64,000 bases of DNA from Calditrichia bacterium (lineage in GTDB: Bacteria > Calditrichota > Calditrichia > RBG-13-44-9 > J075): the NCBI GenBank assembly GCA_028284445.1, contig JANQRS010000036.1, positions 120,599 to 184,598 of the forward strand. Reading direction: 5' to 3'. Made by a program: the position numbers and the translations under genes. Below, piece by piece: positions 17,797-25,761 of this stretch (its first letter is position 1; each line of letters starts with the position of its first letter). The notes beneath the pieces were generated by a model. That model was not told the origin of the DNA. It saw only the letters and a list, made by a program, of their open reading frames with translations, and did not search any database.

Positions 17797-20118
17797 ATGA
17801 ACCACAAACTGTTTTTACGTATGACATTGTTCATGCTCTTGTTGGTTCTTCTCCCTGTGGATGGACAGGTTCGCGATTTTAAGATTCATGATCGCGGCAT
17901 GATTCATCAAACTGTTTACAACACCGGGACAATCGGAAGACCCTGGCTGGTTTATTCGCAAACCACTCAGCCGCTGATGGAATGGCCGCCCCGATCCAGA
18001 ACCGTGATTTCAGGTATTGAATACGATGGTCATCATAACTCCTGGGGTGCCGGCGTTTATGTGTCGGCAAATGAAGAAGGAGCCCGTGGCGCTGACAATC
18101 GGATCTATGCATTCTGCGGCGGTATTGGCACACGGACTTTGACAGAGCTTCCGCTAAATAAGTGGAGCTTCCCGATTTCCCTCGAAGAAATCGAGAACTT
18201 CCCGCTGCTGCCTTCCGGTGAACTAAATCCGGACTACGATCCCGATGAAGCGGAGGAGATCATCATCGCTAAATGGGCAACCCCGGTGGGTGTGACCATC
18301 ACCCGCACCTCTCGCGCCTGGAGCTATCCGGACTACGATGATATGATCATCTATGAGTATGAGTTGGAATACACCGGCGATACCGACGGGAATCCGGCAA
18401 CTATTGAACGCACTGCACGATTGATGGACGTGCTCTTCCATATCAACTATGGCTTTGGTCCCAGTAAAATGTCCTATGCGCGCTGGTATGGCACTCCCTG
18501 GTTTTATGGTGATACCGGCGGCATTTACCGAACCGATCAACACTATTCCATGGACCCCGATTACTGGCTGCTCTGGCAGACTGTTACCCGCACCGGAGCC
18601 GGCGATATTGCTGAGCAGTTTGCTGCCAAACCGGAACCGGATCCGGAACTGTTTATGGAGTTTGCAACCAAGCAGATCAATGGCGGTGGACTGCTTTCTG
18701 CAGCTTGCCCCGGCTATGCGATGCTCTATTGGGATAGTGACAAGCTAGCGGTGGTTGACCCGGAAGATGCCGCCCGTAATCAGTCTGATTATGCCAGCTT
18801 TATGCTCCGTGACGGCAGCGGTAACTTTTTTGAAACGGATGACGACGGCTATATCCTGCAGCCCTGGAATATGAAAACCGGTACCCCGAATACCCGCTCC
18901 GAAAAGATGATTGACCGTGCTGCAACTCTCGACGAACGCTGGTGGACAGTATATGGTGAAGCCGGTGTTCCCGCTGGTGTGCCTTCCGACGGTGGACGCT
19001 ATCAGCTTCCCGAGAACCGTCAATGGAAAGGCCGTGCTCGCTTTGAGTGGGACGAGAGCTACAATGGCGGAATGGCCATTACCGGATTTGGCCCGTACAT
19101 CATGGAATTAGGAGACAAGCTGGAATTTGCGATGGCGGAAGTAGTCGGCTATGGTGGTACCGCTAATAAGGTTACACTTGGTGGGCAGCGCGCCAGCCAA
19201 TTCTTTCGGGTTCGCGATTGGAATCGCCGGGTGGAGTTGGATGGACAGGTGATGACTGAGGCTTATATTGACGACTTCGGCTACCCGGATCATATCAACT
19301 CTGATGTGATTACCGTTAACCAGGTCGCTCACAAAGCCCACGAAGCCTATCGCGGCCAGGAGATCCCCTACGATTCAGAAGGTTTCGGGCCGGAGCATGG
19401 CGGTGATTTTCCAACCGGAATGATCTTTCCCGAGGACAATCCGCGGCCCTCAACAAATACCGAAAAGTATAAGATTCCGGTGCCGTTTCCAGCACCCGTT
19501 ATCGATGTCGCCAATACTTCGACCGCAACCGTTAGCGTGAAATGGGGACGCGATGTAGAATCCTTCACGCATCCGCGCCTGAAAGCACCCTTGTCCAAAT
19601 TTTATGTCTTCCGCGCAGATTTGGCTGCTGGTCCGTTTACGCTGCTGGATTCTGTTGAGATCGGCGAAGTAAATATGGATGGCATTTATGAATATGAAGA
19701 CGCTGATCAGACCTTCCGTTTGGGAGAAACAAAATTCTATGCCGTCACCTCCGTTGACATGAACGGCGATCAAAGCGGGCGGACCAACTTTACTACCCAC
19801 GTGAAGAATATTGCTGCGGTTGATGAGCTTGGCCAGGTCTATGCCGTGCCCAATCCGTTCGTCATGAACTCAGGTGTTGAAGGCCTTGGTCAGGAAAACC
19901 GCATTGGCTTCTACGGACTCACTGGCGATGCCACGATCCGAATTTTTAGCTTTGCCGGTCAGTTGATAGAAACCATCGAGCATAAAGCAGATGTTATCTC
20001 GACACCCTGGTTTCAGGTATCGCGAAATAATCAGGACATTGCATCCGGCGTCTACTTATATGTGGTCGACAGCGCTGATGGCGCTCGCTTTACAGGCAAA
20101 TTCATAGTGGTGAAATAA
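17797..20118 (+). CDS. Surface protein of unknown function with FnIII-like and C-terminal T9SS-type domain, TonB-receptor partner
   Basis: I do not recognise a catalytic family. The 773-residue protein has a signal peptide (1-24), a large N-terminal region of about 560 residues rich in Trp, Tyr and acidic residues, an FnIII-like segment (about 565-670, ATVSVKWGRDVESF to YAVTSVDMNG) and a C-terminal beta domain with VPNPF and GVYLYVVD that resembles T9SS sorting domains. It is encoded 63 bases after the TonB receptor and its stop overlaps a PorV-like gene (TAATG). A role as a surface partner of the receptor, comparable to SusD or a surface glycan-binding protein, is an inference from position. 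Confidence 0.7.
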   Translation: MNHKLFLRMTLFMLLLVLLPVDGQVRDFKIHDRGMIHQTVYNTGTIGRPWLVYSQTTQPLMEWPPRSRTVISGIEYDGHHNSWGAGVYVSANEEGARGADNRIYAFCGGIGTRTLTELPLNKWSFPISLEEIENFPLLPSGELNPDYDPDEAEEIIIAKWATPVGVTITRTSRAWSYPDYDDMIIYEYELEYTGDTDGNPATIERTARLMDVLFHINYGFGPSKMSYARWYGTPWFYGDTGGIYRTDQHYSMDPDYWLLWQTVTRTGAGDIAEQFAAKPEPDPELFMEFATKQINGGGLLSAACPGYAMLYWDSDKLAVVDPEDAARNQSDYASFMLRDGSGNFFETDDDGYILQPWNMKTGTPNTRSEKMIDRAATLDERWWTVYGEAGVPAGVPSDGGRYQLPENRQWKGRARFEWDESYNGGMAITGFGPYIMELGDKLEFAMAEVVGYGGTANKVTLGGQRASQFFRVRDWNRRVELDGQVMTEAYIDDFGYPDHINSDVITVNQVAHKAHEAYRGQEIPYDSEGFGPEHGGDFPTGMIFPEDNPRPSTNTEKYKIPVPFPAPVIDVANTSTATVSVKWGRDVESFTHPRLKAPLSKFYVFRADLAAGPFTLLDSVEIGEVNMDGIYEYEDADQTFRLGETKFYAVTSVDMNGDQSGRTNFTTHVKNIAAVDELGQVYAVPNPFVMNSGVEGLGQENRIGFYGLTGDATIRIFSFAGQLIETIEHKADVISTPWFQVSRNNQDIASGVYLYVVDSADGARFTGKFIVVK

Positions 20119-20129
20119 TGAGGTCTATC

Positions 20130-21122
20130 ATGAAAAAACGATATGCGTTTCTATGGTGTAGCTTGATAGCCGTGCTGTCCTTGTCACCGCTATCTGCCCA
20201 GGTAACCGGCTTCGATCAGGTTGGTACTACCTCCATGCAGTTCCTGACGGTCATTCCCAATGCCAGGGCTGCTGCAATGGGTGGGGTCGCTACTACCTCG
20301 ATCAACAATTCCGAAGCTGTGTTCTTTAATCCGGCGATGTTGACGCGGGCGAAGCCCGGTATCAACTTTGGCTATCTCGATTATTTTCTCGATATCGGCA
20401 TCAGCAGTCTCTCCGCCTCCTGGCAGATGGGCTCGATTGGTGTGTTGGGCTTTCAGGCACAAGTGACCAATTATGGCGACATTGTGGAAACACGGGTTGA
20501 TCAATTGGTACGGGATGACGCTACCGGCGTTTACAATCTCGGCCTTACCGGCGGAACGATAACACCCAGTTCGCTGGTGTTGGGACTTACCTTTTCGCGC
20601 GCGTTGACCGACCGCTTCGCCTTTGGCTTAACAACCAAGCTGGCCCGCGAAGACCTGGTGGTCAAGGCCGTAAATGCTGTGGTCTTTGACGGTGGTATGA
20701 TTTACCGGACTGGGTTGCGCTCTCTGGAATTGGGAACCATGCTGCGCAACTTCGGCGCCGAAGTCCAATATTTTGACGAAGGCTATTCATTGCCACAAAT
20801 CTTTTCCGTCGGCGTGTCCGGGTTGTTGATTGGGCCCGATGGCGAGACCTTTGTGAGCAGTTCCGAAAGCAGTAGGCTTCTGTTTGCCTACGATCTGACT
20901 CAAACGCGCGACCACAGCCAGCAGCAGCATCTTGGCGCTGAATACTCTTTTAATAATCTGATCATTTTGCGCAGCGGCTATAAGCTCAATTTTGATGAGG
21001 AGAGCTGGACGGCCGGATTTGGGCTCAATTACAATCGCTTCCAGGTAGATTACTCTTACAATGATTTTGGCGAATTCCTGAGTGGCGTTCAGCGTTTTTC
21101 ACTAAATGTGCAGATAAAATAA
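20130..21122 (+). CDS. PorV/PorQ-family outer-membrane protein
   Basis: Outer-membrane beta-barrel resembling PorV, the T9SS shuttle that hands cargo from the translocon to the attachment complex. The signature ARAAAMGGVATTSINNSEA followed by VFFNPA near the mature N-terminus is characteristic of the PorV/PorQ group. The signal peptide ends SPLSA. ATG 20130 has TGAGG six bases ahead; ATG 20118 overlaps the upstream stop. The rest is a run of amphipathic strands ending RFSLNVQIK. Its place in the alginate operon suggests a dedicated shuttle for the local T9SS cargo, or a porin-like role; the sequence alone does not decide. Confidence 0.8.
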   Translation: MKKRYAFLWCSLIAVLSLSPLSAQVTGFDQVGTTSMQFLTVIPNARAAAMGGVATTSINNSEAVFFNPAMLTRAKPGINFGYLDYFLDIGISSLSASWQMGSIGVLGFQAQVTNYGDIVETRVDQLVRDDATGVYNLGLTGGTITPSSLVLGLTFSRALTDRFAFGLTTKLAREDLVVKAVNAVVFDGGMIYRTGLRSLELGTMLRNFGAEVQYFDEGYSLPQIFSVGVSGLLIGPDGETFVSSSESSRLLFAYDLTQTRDHSQQQHLGAEYSFNNLIILRSGYKLNFDEESWTAGFGLNYNRFQVDYSYNDFGEFLSGVQRFSLNVQIK

Positions 21123-21172
21123 GGGCGGATACCATGAATACATGTATGATTTCTCGTGAAGCGACACGTCAA

Positions 21173-21256
21173 CATCCCCCTTTAGTCCCCCTTCGAAGGG
21201 GGAAAGAGGAAATAAAAGCCCCCTCTATCTCCCCCCGGGCGGAGATAGAGGGGGGA
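21173..21256. repeat. Two adjacent palindromes of family B
   Basis: The first (21173-21208) has CCCCCTTCGAAGGGGG at its core. The second (21218-21256) has CCCCCTCTATCTCCCC and its complement. Both lie between the PorV-like gene and the proposed start of the next gene, but inside a frame open from ATG 21134 through that gene. Confidence 0.85.
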
Positions 21257-21295
21257 AGGTCCCGCCGGGAAGCACATTTTCGCGATCTGCTTAAA

Positions 21296-22783
21296 ATGGC
21301 GAAGGTGCTTACCTTGCTAATCCTTTTCTCATCAACTTTATTCGCCCAGCATCGCGGTGATAATCTTGGTTTTCAAGGTCTGGATCTGATTAATCGCAAT
21401 GGGGTCAGGGCGACGGCGATGGGGGGCGCTTTTACTGCTACCAGTGGTGAGCTTGATGCGCTCTATTGGAACCCAGCCGGTCTGATTGGCATCGATGGTT
21501 TGCAATTGTCTGCGAACTTCAATAGCAACGAGCAGCTCTGGCGTGAAAGCCAGGACTATCGCCCGAATCGACAGCTGGTGACCATGTCGTTTATCCTTGA
21601 TGGTCTGTACACCCCTAATCCGGCAAATAACGGGATCATTGACAACGAGGCTTTCCTTGCTGACTCAACCTATATCGTGAATGAACCCTTGCTCGGGGCG
21701 GATAGCTATAGCGAAGAAGCTGCGGATTGGCAGCAAAAACTCGACGATGCCGGACTGAGTAATATTTCTGCGGCTTATGGTTTCACTTTAGCCGGTAAAC
21801 AATTTGTTGTTGCCGGTGGCTACAACAGCAATCTCAATCTCCGCAACTATGATCGCAACATCACTCATCTCTCACCTCATCCGGCCTTTAACGGCTATGG
21901 CGATATACCGGAACGTGTGACCAGTGCCCAGGATACAGTCGATGTTATCTGGTCTGACTATCAGCGCCAGCGCAGCGGTACTTTGCGATCTTTGTCTGGC
22001 GCCCTGGCATTTGCTTTAAATGACAATTTTCGCTTCAGTCTCGGCTTCGAGCAGCTTTCAGGCGATACCGATGACTTTCAGGCCTTGAATCGTGTCGGCG
22101 TTTTTGAGTTGCGCGACGGTATCCAGATCTTTGCCTTCTCCTATGATACGCTCGATGTGACGCTTAACGGCACCTCCGACTTCTCGGCGACCAATTTTCG
22201 TCTCGGTGCTCAGGCAACCTTCAACGCACTGAGCCTCGGGATTTCATTTACGCCTGGATATACAATTACCCGGGAATGGGATTACTCGATCGATGTGACT
22301 GATCCTGGTTCACAGATGACCAGCGAAAGTGTTGGGGAAGATCGCCTCGAAGTGCCGGCATCTTACAGCGTTGGCGTGCGTATGGATCCGCATAAGCGGT
22401 TTGCCCTGGCAATGGATCTGGAGCATCGGCCCTATGCCGACGCTGAATTTGATCTCGGCAGGGAAGATGCAACCCATCGCAATTGGGTTGACCAAACCCA
22501 GTTCCGCTTTGGCGTCACCTATAAACCCTTTGATCGCTTTGCCCTTCTAGGCGGCTACCGCAATATCCCCCAGGTATTTATACCGGATGGTGCCGCCATT
22601 TCCGATCAGGGCCCGGAAAGCGAATTCTATACTATTGGCGCCAGCCTGCAATTACCGTACGTTCGCCTGGATGCCGCTTACGAATTCGGCAGCCTCAAAT
22701 ACTACGATGTCTATTTCAGCAATACCAACTTTGCATACGAAGAATCCAGTCACTTTATGATGGGATTGACTTTGTCTTATTGA
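21296..22783 (+). CDS. FadL/OmpP1-like outer-membrane barrel protein
   Basis: Predicted outer-membrane protein of the FadL/PorV superfamily, probably a transport channel. ATG 21296 begins MAKVLTLLILFSSTLFA, a normal signal peptide. The mature N-terminus reads GFQGLDLINRNGVRATAMGG with DALYWNPAGL, the motif shared by this superfamily. About fourteen or more amphipathic strands follow. The frame is open upstream to ATG 21134, which has a weak AGGG ahead of it and would add 54 residues encoded largely by two palindromic repeats. The internal start was chosen because it gives a canonical signal peptide, although its ribosome-binding site is poor. Function in the alginate locus is inferred from position. 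Confidence 0.78.
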   Translation: MAKVLTLLILFSSTLFAQHRGDNLGFQGLDLINRNGVRATAMGGAFTATSGELDALYWNPAGLIGIDGLQLSANFNSNEQLWRESQDYRPNRQLVTMSFILDGLYTPNPANNGIIDNEAFLADSTYIVNEPLLGADSYSEEAADWQQKLDDAGLSNISAAYGFTLAGKQFVVAGGYNSNLNLRNYDRNITHLSPHPAFNGYGDIPERVTSAQDTVDVIWSDYQRQRSGTLRSLSGALAFALNDNFRFSLGFEQLSGDTDDFQALNRVGVFELRDGIQIFAFSYDTLDVTLNGTSDFSATNFRLGAQATFNALSLGISFTPGYTITREWDYSIDVTDPGSQMTSESVGEDRLEVPASYSVGVRMDPHKRFALAMDLEHRPYADAEFDLGREDATHRNWVDQTQFRFGVTYKPFDRFALLGGYRNIPQVFIPDGAAISDQGPESEFYTIGASLQLPYVRLDAAYEFGSLKYYDVYFSNTNFAYEESSHFMMGLTLSY

Positions 22784-22801
22784 TTCGAATCGTTTGCCTT
22801 T

Positions 22802-22841
22802 GTCCCCCTCCATCTCCCCCCGTGGAAGATTGAGGGGGGAC
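22802..22841. repeat. Palindrome of family B
   Basis: CCCCCTCCATCTCCCCCC pairs imperfectly with GGAAGATTGAGGGGGG. It lies in the 228-base gap after the FadL-like gene. The rest of the gap is AT-rich and probably holds a promoter or leader for the following gene. Confidence 0.8.
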
Positions 22842-23011
22842 TGGACAAGATCTGATTAAGTGGGATAGACACGTTCTTTAAATATGTCTGACAACTGTCA
22901 TCTGATGAGCACTGTTTTGAGGGATAATCTAATTTGGGAGATGTGTATGGCAAAATAGTAGCAGTTTTTGTAGTCACCTTTAAAACCCTAATTCAAACCC
23001 CAGGAGGTCAA

Positions 23012-25579
23012 ATGAATTTGTTGAAGACTCTCTTATTTAGCTTGATCGTTGTATTTGCAGCTCAATCTGCACTGGCACAGATAGTTGTTCCGGTTGCCCC
23101 GGCAGATAGCCTGCACCTGGCAATTCAATTTGCCAATGACAATCCCGGTTCAGCCGATATTCTCGAACTGACCGAAGCCAATGGCATCTATGCTTTGCCG
23201 CCGGTTGATATCAATTATCCGATAATCATTCGCAGTGCCGATCCGGCGAATCCTGCAGTGATTCATGCAACTGAAGGCATCGCCCAGAATGATTATATCA
23301 CGATTAATGAAGATCTGACTTTGCAAGATGTCATTGTCGATGGTACTACTGAGGCAGGTAACTATGCTCAGTATAAGTTCATGCTGAAGATCAATAACCC
23401 ACCTGACAATAGCCCGATTAACGAAGCACCGGAATTGGTAGTAATGAATTGCCACTTGCGGAATGTTTATCAAAGTGGTGATCCGAATACTGCTCAAGAC
23501 GGCACCTTCTTTGACATTAGCCGTACATCCTATGCCGGCCTGGTGCACTTTGAAAACACCACCCTGGAAAACTCAGGTGACGAAGCAATTCGTTCTATTA
23601 ACGCACACAAGGACCCGGTTCACCCGAACGGCACAGCTATTGGCGCATTGATTATTCGTAACTGTACTTTTAACAATATTCGCGGTACTGCTGTGAAGGT
23701 TGAGAGTGATGGGGATGTCGCTACAGATGATGGTGAACTTACTATTGAAAACGTGACATTCTATCAGTGTCAGCGTCGTGTCATTTGGGAACGCGATTAT
23801 GCCAACTCTACCTTCCGTAACCTGATTATTGCGGACAGCCGGATTGGGAATGACACGTTTAATGAAGAGACCCGCTCTTTAATTACTCATCAGCGTGAAG
23901 GATCGACCGTTAGCCATGTTGATACCTTTAATATCTCAGGTGTGAAGTCGTGGGGAGATACAGTAACTGTTTCCAATCAGCCGATTCTGACCAAAGGCGG
24001 TGACTGGTCAAACGATCCACGTACCGGCGACACTGAGTGGACCACTGTTTACGAATACGATCCGATGTTTGTTGATCCTGAAAATGGCGACTTTACACTT
24101 GCTGCCGGTTCCAGGCTTTATACACTCGGCCACGATGGTGGTGCTTTAGGTGACCGTCGCTGGGCAACCAATCCGCCTGCTGAGCCGACAGTTGTCGCAG
24201 TTGCCGCTGCTGATGGTTTGGTAAATGCGATTGACTTTGCAATCGCCAATCCAGGTGCCGCCGACATTCTGGAATTGACTGACGAGGGTGGCCAATATGA
24301 GCTCGGTCCGGTCAACATTACAGTGCCCCTGACAATCCGTAGTATCAATCCCGATAATCCGGCAGTGATTCATGCTGCAGATACCATGGAGCAGAATGAC
24401 TGGATTACCATCAATGAAGATGTCAATTTCAAAGACGTCATCATTGACGCCCAGGGCATTAGTGGCACTTATGCAAAAGTCAAGTATATGCTGAAAGTCA
24501 ACAATCCGCCGGAAAACAGCCCGCTCAATCCGGCACCGCGTATACGTGTCTACAATAGCACCTTGCGTAATATTTACCAAAGTGGCGATCCGGCAACAGC
24601 GACTGACGGTACTTTCTTTGATATCAGCCGTACTTCCTGGGTAGGCTCCCTGCACTTTGAAAACGTTCTCTTCGAGAACTCCGGGGATGAAGCAGTTCGT
24701 TCAATCAATGCCAATAAAGATCCGATTCACCCGAACAATGGTGCGATCGGCGCATTGACGATTCGCAACTGTACTTTTAACAATATCCGCGGTTCCGCCA
24801 TCAAGCTGGAAAGCGATGTCGACTCCTTGACCATGGATTCTAAAGTCACGGTAGAAAATGCGACCTTCTATCAGTGCCAGCGCCGTGTGATCTGGCAGCG
24901 TGAGCACGAATACTCCATTTTCCGCAACCTGCTGATCGTCGATAGTCGTATTGGGAATGACACCTTTGGTGGCACCGATGCACTGATCTCGGTTCAGCGT
25001 CGTGGAACGACGGTTTCCTATGTTGATACCTTTGCTATCCAGGGTGTGAAGGCCTGGGGTGATACCGTTGTTCTCGGTGAGCCATTTGTTGCAACCGGTG
25101 GTTCAAGAACCGGATCTGTCGATGTGGCAACCATCGTCGATAGCACTATTTACGATCTCGATCCGATGTTTGCTGATCCGGCAAGCGGCGACTTCATGGT
25201 TGGCAATGCCACATTGTTGGCAGCTGGACATGATGGCGGATTGCTTGGTAGTGACTGGATGGGTGGCAGACTGGTTGGTATCGAAGAAGACACGCGTGTC
25301 TCCAATATTCCTGCTGAGTACTCACTTGAGCAGAACTATCCGAATCCGTTCAACCCGACAACCACCATCAAGTATTCCTTGAAACAAACCAGTAAGGTTG
25401 AACTGGAAGTGTATAACATTCTTGGCGCTCTGGTTGGCACATTGGTGAACGATGTTCGCCAGGCCGGCGAATACAAGATTGTCTGGAATGCAAGCGAATA
25501 CGCCAGTGGTGTATACTTCTATCGCCTTAAGGTGAATGGTGAAGTGAGCAATGTGAAGAAGATGATGCTCCTGAAGTAA
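23012..25579 (+). CDS. Secreted tandem beta-helix protein with T9SS sorting domain
   Basis: Secreted protein of 855 residues with two homologous right-handed beta-helix halves. The signal peptide (1-23) ends in ALA. Copy 1 runs over about residues 24-385 and copy 2 over 394-750. Both contain ADILELT, NPAVIHA, a YQSGDP...GTFFDISRTS segment, NSGDEA(I/V)RSIN, IRNCTFNNIRG and TFYQCQRRVIW at matching positions. The C-terminus has NYPNPFNPTTTIKYSL and GVYFYRL, a strong T9SS domain. The start at 23012 follows GGAGG at ideal spacing; a longer frame from 22934 has no such site. The same module occurs fused to two PL6 lyases downstream. There is no recognised catalytic pair, so a glycan-binding or accessory role is as likely as a lyase. 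Confidence 0.85.
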   Translation: MNLLKTLLFSLIVVFAAQSALAQIVVPVAPADSLHLAIQFANDNPGSADILELTEANGIYALPPVDINYPIIIRSADPANPAVIHATEGIAQNDYITINEDLTLQDVIVDGTTEAGNYAQYKFMLKINNPPDNSPINEAPELVVMNCHLRNVYQSGDPNTAQDGTFFDISRTSYAGLVHFENTTLENSGDEAIRSINAHKDPVHPNGTAIGALIIRNCTFNNIRGTAVKVESDGDVATDDGELTIENVTFYQCQRRVIWERDYANSTFRNLIIADSRIGNDTFNEETRSLITHQREGSTVSHVDTFNISGVKSWGDTVTVSNQPILTKGGDWSNDPRTGDTEWTTVYEYDPMFVDPENGDFTLAAGSRLYTLGHDGGALGDRRWATNPPAEPTVVAVAAADGLVNAIDFAIANPGAADILELTDEGGQYELGPVNITVPLTIRSINPDNPAVIHAADTMEQNDWITINEDVNFKDVIIDAQGISGTYAKVKYMLKVNNPPENSPLNPAPRIRVYNSTLRNIYQSGDPATATDGTFFDISRTSWVGSLHFENVLFENSGDEAVRSINANKDPIHPNNGAIGALTIRNCTFNNIRGSAIKLESDVDSLTMDSKVTVENATFYQCQRRVIWQREHEYSIFRNLLIVDSRIGNDTFGGTDALISVQRRGTTVSYVDTFAIQGVKAWGDTVVLGEPFVATGGSRTGSVDVATIVDSTIYDLDPMFADPASGDFMVGNATLLAAGHDGGLLGSDWMGGRLVGIEEDTRVSNIPAEYSLEQNYPNPFNPTTTIKYSLKQTSKVELEVYNILGALVGTLVNDVRQAGEYKIVWNASEYASGVYFYRLKVNGEVSNVKKMMLLK

Positions 25580-25629
25580 TTTACCTCCTGATGGGATAAT
25601 TCGTTTAAGATGTCCTCTTGAACGATACT

Positions 25630-25653
25630 CCGGCCGGTTTGCTCACCGGCCGG
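25630..25653 (+). terminator. Strong GC hairpin after the tandem beta-helix gene
   Basis: CCGGCCGG (25630-25637) pairs with CCGGCCGG (25646-25653), and flanking bases extend the stem. It lies 50 bases after the stop codon, a usual place for a terminator, but no T-tract follows. It could also be a transcript-stabilising processing element. Confidence 0.4.
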
Positions 25654-25668
25654 GGTAGAATTAAGCGT

Positions 25669-25711
25669 ACATCCCCCTATGTCCCCCTTCGAAGGGGGAT
25701 TTAGGGGGATG
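25669..25711. repeat. Palindrome of family B
   Basis: CATCCCCC arms enclose CCCCCTTCGAAGGGGG. It lies between the tandem beta-helix gene and the first PL6 gene. Confidence 0.85.
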
Positions 25712-25761
25712 TAGGAGAGCTGGTTGTCATGTTCAGTCAAAACTAAAAGAGGTCCATTGCA

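Noticed and set aside
25669..25711. Family-B palindromes as ordinary transcription terminators
   Set aside because: They lack a T-tract, occur inside operons and in a divergent promoter region, and are near identical in sequence, which fits a dispersed repeat better. An effect on transcripts is still possible.
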